From NCBI RefSeq assembly GCF_001949125.1, contig NZ_MSTI01000009.1, positions 1-56,116 of the forward strand: a stretch of DNA of 56,116 bases. Direction: 5' to 3'. The DNA comes from Deinococcus marmoris. Lineage in GTDB: Bacteria > Deinococcota > Deinococci > Deinococcales > Deinococcaceae. How positions within the stretch are numbered: position 1 is the stretch's first letter; every line of letters begins with the position of its first letter. Below the pieces are notes generated by a model that ran no database searches, was not told the origin of the DNA, and saw only the letters and a program-made list of their open reading frames with translations. The position numbers and the translations under genes were made by a program. Below, one piece after another: positions 29,368 to 38,978 of the stretch.

Positions 29368-30266
29368 ACGGCGTGAATCTGGTTGATCTGAACTTTCAGG
29401 ACACCCCCGGCGTGATCGCGTCATACATTCTGGACACCGGGGATGGGCTGGCGGTGGTGGATACCGGACCCACGAGTACATTGCCCGCGCTGAGTGCCGG
29501 GCTGGAGGCGCTGGGAGCCGGGCTGGACGATGTGCGCCATTTGCTGCTCACGCACATTCACTTTGACCACGCCGGGGCCGCCGGAACGATACTCTCGCGG
29601 GTGCCGGAAGCGCGCGTGTACGTCCACGAGCGCGGCGCGAAGCATCTGGCCAGCCCGGAACGGCTGGTGGCCAGTGCCACCCAGATCTACGGCGACGCGA
29701 TGGACCGCCTGTGGGGCGAGATGCTGCCCATCCCCGCCGAGAAAATGACCGTGCTGGCGGGCGGCGAGACGCTCCAGATCGGCAACGTCAGTGTGGACGC
29801 CCTGTACACGCCCGGCCACGCGGTTCACCATCTGGCCTACCACGTCGGCCCCGATCTCTTTGTTGGTGATGTCGGCGGCGTGCGGCTGGACACCCACCAG
29901 ACCGCGCGTGCGCCCACGCCGCCGCCGGACATCAATCTGGAGGTCTGGCGGGACAGCGTTGCCACGTTGCGTCAGCGGGACGCCCAGACCCTGCATCTGG
30001 CCCATTTCGGCAGCTATGCCCACGAGGACGCCCACTGGGACGGCCTGCTGGAAAAGATGGAACTGGACGCCGAACGTATTCGCGCTGGAATGGAAACAGG
30101 GCAGGAGTTTGAAGCCATTTCCGAGGCATACACCAAAGTGCTGATGCAGGAGTTGCTGGCCGAGGGCGAGGACCTGCCCGCCCGCTATGACTTCGCCTGC
30201 CCGCCGTGGATGAGCGTGCAGGGGCTGATGCGCTACTGGCAGAAAAAAGCGGTTCGCAACCCGTGA
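29364..30266 (+). CDS. MBL-fold metallo-hydrolase
   Basis: A 300-aa metallo-beta-lactamase-fold protein. The zinc motif is THIHFDHAG near residue 63, with a second His in the TPGHAVHHLAY block and an Asp in LFVGDVGGVRL; the last ligand His is in LAHFGSYAHEDAHWDG. Such enzymes hydrolyse lactones, thioesters or related esters; the substrate is unknown. It overlaps the 57-aa gene at its start and purD at its end (GTGA), so the three are translationally coupled. Confidence 0.9.
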   Translation: MNGVNLVDLNFQDTPGVIASYILDTGDGLAVVDTGPTSTLPALSAGLEALGAGLDDVRHLLLTHIHFDHAGAAGTILSRVPEARVYVHERGAKHLASPERLVASATQIYGDAMDRLWGEMLPIPAEKMTVLAGGETLQIGNVSVDALYTPGHAVHHLAYHVGPDLFVGDVGGVRLDTHQTARAPTPPPDINLEVWRDSVATLRQRDAQTLHLAHFGSYAHEDAHWDGLLEKMELDAERIRAGMETGQEFEAISEAYTKVLMQELLAEGEDLPARYDFACPPWMSVQGLMRYWQKKAVRNP

Positions 30267-31510
30267 GAGTCCTGGTGATCGGCGGCGGTGGGCGCGAACA
30301 CGCCATCGTCCACACCTGCGCGCGGCAGGGACATACGGTGCTGTGTACACCGGGCAATCCCGGTATCGCCGCGCTGGCCCGCATTCTGGACAGCTTCCAG
30401 GACGCTGAATCGCTGGCCGAACTGGCCGTGCGCGAGTCTGCTGACGTGGTGGTTGTCGGCCCGGAGGCGTATCTGGCAGCGGGCGTGGTAGACGCGTGTA
30501 CGGCGCTGGGTATTCCCGCTTTTGGCCCCACGCGGGCCGCCAGCCGTCTGGAGGGCGACAAGGGCTGGAGCAAGGCGTTCATGCTCAGGCATGGGATTCC
30601 CACCGCCCAGCACGCCACTTTTACGGAGCTGGAGGGGGCGCTGGCGCATCTGGACAGTCAGTCCATGCCCACCGTCATCAAGGACGCGGCGTTGCGGGCC
30701 GGCAAGGGCGTCACGATTGCCCAGTCTCAGGCCGAGGCTGAGGCAGCTCTGCGAGACATTTTCAGCGCCCCGGACGCCTGCGCCGTCATTGAGGACTTCA
30801 TGACCGGGCAGGAAGTCTCGGTGCTGGCGCTGACCGATGGCGAACACTTTGCCCTGACTCCGCCCAGCCAGGACCACAAGACCATTTACGCGGGCGACAC
30901 GGGACCGATGACCGGCGGCATGGGCGTCATCTGCCCCTTTCCGCTCTCAGCCACTGATCTGGAGGTCATCAAGACGCGCATCATCGCCCCCACCCTGGCC
31001 GGAATGCGCGCTGAGGGACTGCTCTTCCAGGGCGTCCTGTATGCCGGGCTGATGCTCACGCCGGACGGCCCGAAGGTGGTGGAATTCAACGCCCGTTTCG
31101 GTGACCCCGAGGCCGAGGCGGTGCTGCCCCTGCTGCAAAGTGACCTCGCGCAGCACTGTCTGGATGCGGCGAACGGGAAACTGGACCCGCAGACCGTCCA
31201 ATTCAGCGACGAGGCCAGTGCGGTCATCATTCTCGCCGCCCCTGGTTATCCCGGCGATCCGGTGCGCGGTGTGCCGCTGGGCCTGCCGGACGTGGGAGAC
31301 GGCGAGATCATCTTCCACGCCGGAACACGTATGGAAGACGGCGAATTGCAGAGCAACGGTGGGCGCGTGCTGGCCGTCACTGCCGTCGCCCCGACATTGA
31401 ACACTGCCCTGGCGCGGGCCTATGCGCTGGCAGACCAGGTGGACTTTGCGGGGGCGCAGATGCGGCGCGATATTGGCGGGCGGATCGGGGCGCAGGCGGT
31501 AGAGGAATAG
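30263..31510 (+). CDS. purD: Phosphoribosylamine-glycine ligase
   Basis: PurD makes GAR from phosphoribosylamine, glycine and ATP in purine synthesis. The 415-aa ATP-grasp protein opens VRVLVIGGGGREHAIVHTCA, has VVGPEAYLAAGVVDAC, SKAFMLRHGIPTA, IKDAALRAGKGVTI, PSQDHKTIYAGDTGPMTGGMG and VEFNARFGDPEAEAVLP, all family marks. GTG 30263 overlaps the MBL stop by 4 nt and begins exactly at the conserved N-terminus. Confidence 0.95.
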   Translation: MRVLVIGGGGREHAIVHTCARQGHTVLCTPGNPGIAALARILDSFQDAESLAELAVRESADVVVVGPEAYLAAGVVDACTALGIPAFGPTRAASRLEGDKGWSKAFMLRHGIPTAQHATFTELEGALAHLDSQSMPTVIKDAALRAGKGVTIAQSQAEAEAALRDIFSAPDACAVIEDFMTGQEVSVLALTDGEHFALTPPSQDHKTIYAGDTGPMTGGMGVICPFPLSATDLEVIKTRIIAPTLAGMRAEGLLFQGVLYAGLMLTPDGPKVVEFNARFGDPEAEAVLPLLQSDLAQHCLDAANGKLDPQTVQFSDEASAVIILAAPGYPGDPVRGVPLGLPDVGDGEIIFHAGTRMEDGELQSNGGRVLAVTAVAPTLNTALARAYALADQVDFAGAQMRRDIGGRIGAQAVEE

Positions 31511-31616
31511 GGAAGGGAACGCGGAGAACGCGGCGCTCCTTCTGGCCTTCAGACCCTTAGACGGCGAAGCCTCGCCCTCCTCTAACCCGCTGCTCAGCCC
31601 ACCGCTGCTCTCATGA

Positions 31617-31622
31617 CATACT
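31617..31622 (+). promoter_or_regulatory. -10 box (CATACT) of ddl, near-leaderless layout
   Basis: CATACT lies 8 nt before ATG 31631 and favours this start over the ATG at 31613. Confidence 0.45.
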
Positions 31623-31630
31623 GCGCCCCG

Positions 31631-32650
<1,020 letters not shown>

Positions 32651-32695
32651 ATCTCGTCGTCCAGCCACGGGGCAGAGGCCGTGTAGTCAACTGAG

Positions 32696-33209
32696 GTGTG
32701 GCTTTCCGGGATGTGGTGGACCTGCTGGGGCTGGGGATCAACATTCACGCTTGTGCTGTTTGTTCTGGCGCTGCCGCTCCGGTGTGCGAAGTGGTTGCCA
32801 CTGCTGATCGTTCCAGGCGTGCCCTGGCTGATCTCCATGAGCGCTCACAATGGGATCAGCGGCGATCCAGCGACAAACCGACTGGCACATCTTTGTCCTG
32901 TACGTCGGGGTGGGTGTGTGCCTCGCTGTGCCCCATCTCTTGCGGTTCTGGGGTCGGGAGCCGATCTGGCTGGCGCTGGGTCTGGGACAGGCCGCCATGC
33001 TGCTTCTGCTGGCCGTCATTACTTTTGTGGACTGGCTGTCGCTGGCTATCCTTCAGAGTCGGAGAACTGCAATTCTGGAGACGCGCAACGTCTGGTCGGT
33101 TCTCTTTGACCTCGTGCTTCCCATGCCTGTGATCATGGGTCTCGCCGCTCCGCTGGCGTTGCTGGCGGCCATTGGGCTGGTATGGCGGCGCAGATCGGTG
33201 GGTCACTGA
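32696..33209 (+). pseudogene. Frameshifted membrane-protein gene, paralog of 34567-35046
   Basis: Two overlapping frames each carry half of a membrane protein. The first (from about GTG 32696) has FTLVLFVLALPLRCAKWLP, matching the paralog's LLMVTALPLTLARGVAVL. The second (ATG 32850 to TGA 33209, 119 aa) has VCLAVPHLLRFWGREPIWLALG, matching the paralog's AVLALPRLLRYAGLEPVWVSLG. The shift needs a +1 change between about 32850 and 32900. This suggests a decayed copy, or a sequencing error. The 119-aa downstream frame could still be expressed alone. Confidence 0.6.
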
Positions 33210-33310
33210 GCATTGGTTGGAGGCATGATGATGCAAGGCTGAGGTTGCGCGCAGACATAACCCTTCTCGCTGTCGGGACATTTATACCTCACTATCCCGA
33301 GTGGTTTACT

Positions 33311-33316
33311 TAGGAT
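33311..33316 (+). promoter_or_regulatory. -10 box (TAGGAT) of the iron-binding protein gene
   Basis: TAGGAT lies 7 nt before ATG 33324. Just upstream, TCGGGA and TCCCGA (33273-33278 and 33295-33300) form an inverted repeat that could be an operator. Confidence 0.45.
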
Positions 33317-33323
33317 TAGCGAC

Positions 33324-34322
33324 ATGCGAAACGCAATCACCGCCACCATCGCCCTGCTGCTCACCGGGACCATCCTGGCCCAGTCCGCCGGGTCTATCAC
33401 GCTGTATTCCGGGCGTGGCAAGACCTTCGTGGAACCCATCGTCCAGCAGTTCGAGAAGCAGACCGGGATCAAGGTCAACGTGCGCTACGGCAACGACGCG
33501 CAACTGGTGGCTGCCCTGCGGGAAGAGGGCAGCCGCAGCCCTGCCGACGTGTTCTGGGGCAACTCGGTGGGCGCGCTGGGCGAACTGGCGAGCGAGGGCA
33601 AATTCGTCAAGCTGGGCACTTCATTGACGCGCAACGTCTCGCCGGACTACCTGCCCGCAGATCGCGCGTGGCTGCCCACCACCGTCCGCTTCCGCACGTT
33701 GGCCTACAACACCGATAAGATCAAGCCCGAACAGCTTCCGGCCAGCGTGCTGGACCTGCCCAAGATGACGGCGCTCAAGGGCCGCATCGGCTGGACCGTT
33801 TCCTACCCCAGCTTCCAGGATTTCCTGGCGGGCATGATCGCCCAGCACGGCGAGGCCACCACCAAGCAGTGGCTGGAAGGCATGAAGGCGCTGCAACCCA
33901 AAGATTACAAGACCAGCAACGTGGGTATGCTGGAAGCCATGCGCTCCGGCGAGATCGACGTGGGCCTGACCAACCACTACTACATCCAGCGCGTCAACCG
34001 CCTGAACTACCCCATCGACACCTACTTCTTCAAGAACGGCGACATCGGCAACCTCGGCAATGCCACGGGCGCGGGCCTCCTGAAGACGGGGAAGAACGTG
34101 GCCGCTGCCACCCGCTTCCTGAGCTATCTGGTGAGCAAGGACGCGCAGACCTTCTTCCTGAGCGTCAACTTTGAATACCCGGTGATCGGCAACATCCTGC
34201 AACCCACCACCATGCGCCCCTTTGAAGAGGTGAGCAAGCGCGGCCCCAAGATCGATCCCGCCGCCCTGCCCAAGAACATCGAGAAGGCGCAGAAGCTGCT
34301 GCGGGACGCTGGCCTGCTGTAA
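33324..34322 (+). CDS. Iron(III)-type ABC transporter substrate-binding protein
   Basis: A 332-aa periplasmic binding protein with a Sec signal (MRNAITATIALLLTGTILAQS, mature from about residue 20). The domain starts ITLYSGRGKTFVEPIVQQFEKQTGIKVNVRYG and carries the tandem tyrosines typical of FbpA/FutA iron ligands (LTNHYYIQRVN, about residues 219-220). It is expected to deliver ferric iron to the permease and ATPase encoded at 35181-37845. Its TAA stop is also the target duplication of an inserted MITE-like element, so the element lies between the gene and its terminator. The gene has its own promoter box. Confidence 0.88.
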   Translation: MRNAITATIALLLTGTILAQSAGSITLYSGRGKTFVEPIVQQFEKQTGIKVNVRYGNDAQLVAALREEGSRSPADVFWGNSVGALGELASEGKFVKLGTSLTRNVSPDYLPADRAWLPTTVRFRTLAYNTDKIKPEQLPASVLDLPKMTALKGRIGWTVSYPSFQDFLAGMIAQHGEATTKQWLEGMKALQPKDYKTSNVGMLEAMRSGEIDVGLTNHYYIQRVNRLNYPIDTYFFKNGDIGNLGNATGAGLLKTGKNVAAATRFLSYLVSKDAQTFFLSVNFEYPVIGNILQPTTMRPFEEVSKRGPKIDPAALPKNIEKAQKLLRDAGLL

Positions 34323-34494
34323 TACGGACTCCGATTGAAAGGTGTTGAAAACACCTGGAAATCCGAGCGGGCGTCCAAGCGTCCTCATGGGCGCTGTTCT
34401 GGACAAGACAGCGAGAAGGACAAAACGGGTTCCGGGCGTGGAGTGCAGAAATCGGCACTGTCCCGATTTCTGCGCGAAACAGACGGAATCCGTA
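34323..34494. mobile_element. MITE-like element, 172 bp, with TAA target duplication
   Basis: Terminal inverted repeats TACGGACTCCGATTG (left) and, reverse-complemented, TACGGATTCCGTCTG (right) match at 12 of 15 positions. TAA flanks both ends (34320-34322 and 34495-34497), as expected for a 3-bp target duplication of IS5-like transposases. No ORF of size is inside. Internal hairpins include GGTGTT-GAA-AACACC and an 11-bp perfect stem GCAGAAATCGG/CCGATTTCTGC at 34445-34473. Confidence 0.7.
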
Positions 34495-34516
34495 TAACCC
34501 CCGGCTTCCGATTCGA

Positions 34517-34551
34517 CCCCGTTCCAGTTCTCGCTGGCGCGGGGCTTTTTT
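34517..34551 (+). terminator. Terminator of the iron-binding protein gene
   Basis: CCCCGTTCCAG and CTGGCGCGGGG pair at 9 of 11 positions around a 6-nt loop and are followed by C and six Ts. Without the MITE it would lie about 20 nt past the stop codon. Confidence 0.65.
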
Positions 34552-34566
34552 ATGCTCCACTGCGGT

Positions 34567-35046
34567 ATGGGAATCCTGGGGTTGCTGCTGGGTGCGGGCG
34601 TGTCGGTGGCGGTCTTGCTGATGGTGACTGCTCTGCCGCTGACCCTGGCGCGGGGCGTGGCGGTGCTGGCGTTCGTGGCGCTGCTCGTCGTGCTGGGCAG
34701 CATTCTGTTCACGGGCGGCAGCCTGGAGCGCAGTTTCGGCGCGGTGTATCTGGTGATGGGTCTGCTGGCCGGGGCGGTGCTGGCCCTGCCCCGGTTGCTG
34801 CGCTACGCGGGTCTGGAACCGGTCTGGGTCAGCCTGGGCCTGGGTGTGGCCGCCGTCCTGCTGCTGATCGCCGTTGGTATAGGGGTAGACGCGCTGCTGG
34901 GGATGATGTTGCCCCCGCCCGATCCGCAGACCGGAATTTCAGTCAAGGCCCAGATCTCGCAGGGCCTGAGCAACGGCATCCTGATCGCCGCTCCAGTGGT
35001 GCTGGTGGTTCTGTCGTGGTTGGCGTGGCGGCAACGGGTGACGTGA
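34567..35046 (+). CDS. Membrane protein of unknown function, paralog of 32696-33209
   Basis: A 159-aa protein with about five hydrophobic segments. It is clearly related to the frameshifted gene upstream of the iron-binding protein (shared ALPRLLRYAGLEPVW / AVPHLLRFWGREPIW and following GLG region). It sits between the binding protein and the permease genes of the iron ABC system, which suggests, without proof, a link to that transporter. ATG 34567 is preferred over ATG 34552, which touches the terminator T run; a TATGCT box overlaps that region. The family is not recognised. Confidence 0.7.
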   Translation: MGILGLLLGAGVSVAVLLMVTALPLTLARGVAVLAFVALLVVLGSILFTGGSLERSFGAVYLVMGLLAGAVLALPRLLRYAGLEPVWVSLGLGVAAVLLLIAVGIGVDALLGMMLPPPDPQTGISVKAQISQGLSNGILIAAPVVLVVLSWLAWRQRVT

Positions 35047-35180
35047 CTTTCTTCAGTTGACAGCATCACGCCCTGCGATTTCGAGCAAGCCCATTTGGAT
35101 AGCCTCCTTTCCTCTCATGGGACAATCCCGACTAATCCGGTCTGTTAAAGTCACTTGGCTGGCCCGGTGCCACCCCGCCT

Positions 35181-36731
35181 ATGACCCGAAGACTGCCCCC
35201 ATTCCTATTGCTGCCCGCCCTGCTGACCGTGCTGGGCGTGCTGGTGCCGCTGTCCTATCTGGTGTTGCGCGCCCTGGGGGCTGAGCCGGGCGAGCTGCGC
35301 GAGATCGTGTTCCGCACGCGCAATCTGGTGCTGGCGGGAAACACGTTGCTGCTGGGCGCGTCGGTGCTGCTGACCACCACGCTGGTGGCGCTGCCGCTGG
35401 CCTTCCTGGCGGCGCGGACGGACCTGCGCCCCCGTCGATTGCTCACGCTGCTGGGCGTGCTGCCATTGGCGATTCCGGGGTACGTGGGGGCCTACGCGTT
35501 TATCGCGGCAGGCGGCGCGGGCGGGGCCATCGACACGCTGACCGGGTTGCGCCTGCCGGGGCCGAGTGGCTTCTGGGGCGCATTGCTGGTGCTGACGCTG
35601 TTCACCTTTCCGTATCTGTTCCTGAACCTGCACGCCGCGCTGCGGACGCAGGACCCGGCGCTGGAGGACGCCGCCCGATTGCTGGGCCGCACCCGCTGGC
35701 AGACGTTCTGGCAGGTCACGGTGCCGCACCTGCGTCCGGCGTGGCTGTCGGGGGGGCTGTTGATCGGTCTGCACACCCTGGGCGATTTCAGCGTGGTGAG
35801 CCTGATGCGCTACCCCACCTTCAGCGCGGCCATCTATCAGCAATACACGGCGGCATATGACCGGGTGTATTCGGCGTGGCTGGCGTTGCTGCTGCTGCTG
35901 CTGACCGGGGCGGCGCTGTGGCTGGAGGCGCGGTTCATGCGGGGCGTGTTTCTTTCGCGGGTGTCGCCTGCTACCGCGCGCAAACCCGGCACCGTCAAAC
36001 TGGGCCGATTGCGCCCGCTGGCTTGGCTCTTTGTGGCCGTGCTGGCGGTCATGACGCTGGTGCTGCCACTGGGCACGATGCTGTACTGGCTGGGGCTGGA
36101 GAACAGCCCGTTCGCGTGGCCCAGCCTGCTGGATGCGCTGAGGTCCGCGCTGGGGGCGGCGGCGCTGGCGGCCCTGACCACCACTGCTCTGGCCCTGCCG
36201 CTGGCCGTGATCGGCAGCCGATTCAGCGGGCGCTGGCCGCGCATCATCGAGCGGGCCGCGTACCTGGGCTACGCCACGCCGCCGCTGGCCTTCGCGCTGG
36301 CGCTGATTTTCTTCGTCCTGCGCGCCGCGCCGCCGCTGTACCAGACGCTGCCCCTGCTGATCATCGCCTACACGCTGCATTTTGTGGCCGAGGCCATCGG
36401 CCCCATTCGCAGCGGGCTGGTGAGGGCCACGCCCCGGCTGGAGGAAGCCGCCCGCGTGCTGGGCGTGTCGCGCGGCGGGGCGCTGCGGCGGGTCACGCTG
36501 CCGCTGCTGGGGCCGGGGCTGCTGGTCAGCGCGTCCTTCGTGTTCCTGAGCGTTCTCAAGGAATTGCCGCTGACGCTGCTGCTGTCGCCCATTGGCTTCG
36601 AGACGCTGGCCCGCAACGTCTGGTCCTACACCGAGGAAGCGCAGTACGCCAGCGCCGCACCCTATGCGCTGGCTCTGGCAGCGGTGGGGGCCGTGCTGAC
36701 TGGGTTAATTTTACGGCGGGAACGGGAATGA
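35181..36731 (+). CDS. Iron(III)-type ABC transporter permease
   Basis: A 516-aa inner-membrane permease with two fused FbpB-type halves and about 12 helices. Each half carries an EAA loop that contacts the ATPase: EDAARLLGRTRWQTFWQV near residue 168 and EEAARVLGVSRGGALRRV near residue 423. It forms an operon with the ATPase gene 10 nt downstream and belongs with the substrate-binding protein at 33324. The start ATG 35181 begins the first helix (PPFLLLPALLTVLGVLVP). Confidence 0.9.
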   Translation: MTRRLPPFLLLPALLTVLGVLVPLSYLVLRALGAEPGELREIVFRTRNLVLAGNTLLLGASVLLTTTLVALPLAFLAARTDLRPRRLLTLLGVLPLAIPGYVGAYAFIAAGGAGGAIDTLTGLRLPGPSGFWGALLVLTLFTFPYLFLNLHAALRTQDPALEDAARLLGRTRWQTFWQVTVPHLRPAWLSGGLLIGLHTLGDFSVVSLMRYPTFSAAIYQQYTAAYDRVYSAWLALLLLLLTGAALWLEARFMRGVFLSRVSPATARKPGTVKLGRLRPLAWLFVAVLAVMTLVLPLGTMLYWLGLENSPFAWPSLLDALRSALGAAALAALTTTALALPLAVIGSRFSGRWPRIIERAAYLGYATPPLAFALALIFFVLRAAPPLYQTLPLLIIAYTLHFVAEAIGPIRSGLVRATPRLEEAARVLGVSRGGALRRVTLPLLGPGLLVSASFVFLSVLKELPLTLLLSPIGFETLARNVWSYTEEAQYASAAPYALALAAVGAVLTGLILRRERE

Positions 36732-36741
36732 GGAGGACTGA

Positions 36742-37845
36742 ATGACGGTTATGGACAGGCAAACGCCGGAGTCAGGTGGGGCTGACACTCAACTCTCCGC
36801 CCCACTCGCGCTGGAACTCAGGGGACTGGTCAAGTATTTCCACCCGCAGGGCCGCGCTGCCGCTGGCCTGTCCCCATTGGTGGACAGGTTGGATTTGCAG
36901 GTTGCTCCAGGGGAACTCCTCACCCTGCTGGGGCCGAGTGGCTGCGGCAAGACCACCACCCTGCGCCTGATCGCCGGGCTGGAGGAGCCGGACGGCGGCG
37001 CGGTGTGGATCGACGGACGCAACATGACCGCGCCCCCGCAACCGCCCGAACGCCGGGGCGTGGGCCTGGTGTTTCAGGACTACGCGCTGTTTCCGCACCT
37101 GAGCGTGCTGGGCAACGTGCTGTTCGGCCTGAACCGCCTGCCGCGTGCCCAGCGGCTGCCCCGCGCCCGCGAAACGCTGTCTCTGGTGGGCCTGACCGTC
37201 TTCGAGTCGCGGATGCCGCATCAGCTTTCGGGCGGGCAACAGCAGCGCGTCGCCCTGGCCCGCGCCCTGGCCCCGCGCCCCCGGCTGCTGCTGCTGGACG
37301 AGCCGTTTTCTAACCTGGACGCGCAACTGCGCCACTCCACCCGCCAGGAGGTGCGCGCCATCCTGCGCCGCAGCGGCGTGGCGGCCATCCTGGTCACGCA
37401 CGATCAGGAGGAAGCGCTGGCTTTCAGTGACCGCATTGCCCTGATGCGCGCCGGGCAGCTTGAGCAGATCGGCACCCCGCAGGAGGTCTACGCGCGCCCG
37501 CGCACGGCGTTCGTGGCCTCCTTCCTGGGCCGCAGCAACTTGCTGTCCGGCACCGTGCAGGCGGGGGTGGCCCATACCGTGCTGGGCAACATTGCACTGG
37601 AGGGCGAGGCAGCCCCCGATGGCCCGGCAATGGTCAGCGTGCGCCCCGAGCATCTGGCCTTCACCACGGACGGGTCTGGTATCGAGGCTACCGTGTTGGC
37701 CCGCGAGTTCAAGGGCCATGCCGTGACCTACACCCTGGCGCTGGGACAGCAGGAGGTGCAGCTTCACGACACGGGTCAGGCGCTGCACGCCGAGGGTCAG
37801 CAGGTGCGTGTGTGCGCGGTGCGGGCTGGGCGTGTGGTGCGCTGA
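36742..37845 (+). CDS. Iron(III)-type ABC transporter ATP-binding protein
   Basis: A 367-aa ABC ATPase of the FbpC/PotA type. Walker A LLGPSGCGKTTTLR is near residue 66, the signature LSGGQQQRVALARAL near residue 160, Walker B LLLLDEPFSNLD follows, and the switch His lies in VTHDQEEALAFS. A C-terminal TOBE-like domain (about residues 270-365) completes it. It lies 10 nt after the permease, so the two are one operon. A start at 36742 is used; an internal ATG at 36751 is possible. Confidence 0.93.
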   Translation: MTVMDRQTPESGGADTQLSAPLALELRGLVKYFHPQGRAAAGLSPLVDRLDLQVAPGELLTLLGPSGCGKTTTLRLIAGLEEPDGGAVWIDGRNMTAPPQPPERRGVGLVFQDYALFPHLSVLGNVLFGLNRLPRAQRLPRARETLSLVGLTVFESRMPHQLSGGQQQRVALARALAPRPRLLLLDEPFSNLDAQLRHSTRQEVRAILRRSGVAAILVTHDQEEALAFSDRIALMRAGQLEQIGTPQEVYARPRTAFVASFLGRSNLLSGTVQAGVAHTVLGNIALEGEAAPDGPAMVSVRPEHLAFTTDGSGIEATVLAREFKGHAVTYTLALGQQEVQLHDTGQALHAEGQQVRVCAVRAGRVVR

Positions 37846-37982
37846 GGATCAGTTTTCTCCGGTCCCCCTCTGCCTAAAGATCGCGTCAGCCCCTGCTCTG
37901 CGCGCGCGGCCTACAATACGGCTCGAATCACAGCATGGAAGGGCCGCAGCAGCGCTGGCCCGGCACCCAAGGAGAGACGACT

Positions 37983-38870
37983 ATGGACTGGAAAAATCTT
38001 CCCAGCGGCGGCGGCGGCATCGAGGACCGGCGGGGTGGGGGTGGCGTGCCCGGCGGCGGGATTGCCATCGGCGGCATTGGCGGGCTGATCATCGCTCTGG
38101 TGGCCATGTTCTTCGGTATTGATCCCGGCGCGATTCTGGGCGGTGGGGACGGCGGCCAGACCCAGACCCAGACGCAGACTCAATCGCAGGCACAGGCCCA
38201 GAGCCAGAGCAGCGCGGCCACCGACGAGAGCTATCAATTCATGGACCGAATCATGACCAGCACCAATGGGGTCTGGGGCGGCATTTTCAAGCAGGCCGGG
38301 CGCACCTACACCCCCGCGCGGCTGGTGCTGTACACGCGCGGCACGCAGGGCGGCTGTGGTGTGGCCAGCAGCGCTTCGGGGCCGTTCTACTGCCCGCTGG
38401 ACAACAAGGTCTACATCGACACCAATTTCTTTTCCACGATGCAGCGTCAACTGGGCGGCGGTGGCGACTTCGCGTATTCCTACGTCGTGGCCCATGAAGT
38501 CGGTCACCACGTCCAGAACGAGCTGGGCATCGCCGATCAGGTGGAGCGCGAGCAACGCAGCGCCCGCAGCGAGGCCCAGGCCAATCAGGCCAGCGTGCGT
38601 CTGGAGTTGCAGGCCGACTGCTTCGCGGGCGTGTGGGGCAACCGCGTCAAGGATCAGGCCAAAATTACGCAGGCCGACGTGCAGAACGCCATCAACACCG
38701 CGCAGGCCATCGGTGACGACAACCTGCAACGCCAGGGGGCGGGCCGCGTGGTCCCCGACTCCTTCACGCACGGCAGCAGCCAGCAGCGCATCAAGTGGTT
38801 TACCACCGGCTTCCAGACCGGCGATCCCAACAAGTGCGACACCTTTAACCAGAATTACAACCAGTTGTAA
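37983..38870 (+). CDS. Neutral zinc metallopeptidase (YpfJ family)
   Basis: A 295-aa protein of the YpfJ/neutral zinc metallopeptidase family. It has a glycine-rich N-terminus, one membrane helix (about residues 26-45) and a Gln/Thr/Ser/Ala repeat linker ([12 protein letters not shown], about residues 59-78). The extracytoplasmic domain has the zinc motif [11 protein letters not shown] near residue 170, with a conserved [15 protein letters not shown] downstream. Substrates are unknown. ATG 37983 opens [12 protein letters not shown], the standard family N-terminus. A terminator follows. Confidence 0.92.
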   Translation: MDWKNLPSGGGGIEDRRGGGGVPGGGIAIGGIGGLIIALVAMFFGIDPGAILGGGDGGQTQTQTQTQSQAQAQSQSSAATDESYQFMDRIMTSTNGVWGGIFKQAGRTYTPARLVLYTRGTQGGCGVASSASGPFYCPLDNKVYIDTNFFSTMQRQLGGGGDFAYSYVVAHEVGHHVQNELGIADQVEREQRSARSEAQANQASVRLELQADCFAGVWGNRVKDQAKITQADVQNAINTAQAIGDDNLQRQGAGRVVPDSFTHGSSQQRIKWFTTGFQTGDPNKCDTFNQNYNQL

Positions 38871-38883
38871 ACGGCAGCAGACA

Positions 38884-38926
38884 GAGGTGGGCGCGGAGTT
38901 GCGAGACCCGTGCCCACCTCTTTTTT
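38884..38926 (+). terminator. Intrinsic terminator of the YpfJ-type gene
   Basis: GAGGTGGGC pairs with GCCCACCTC around a 19-nt loop that holds further pairs, and six Ts follow, 13 nt past the stop. Confidence 0.75.
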
Positions 38927-38978
38927 CATGGGAAAGTGAACCGCCTCGCCCCGCCGCCCGCCCAGATGCGCTTTCCTG

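Noticed and set aside
33301..33323. TTAGGATTAG as a DtxR-type iron box
   Set aside because: Only one half-site resembles the consensus and it coincides with the -10 box; the second half is missing.
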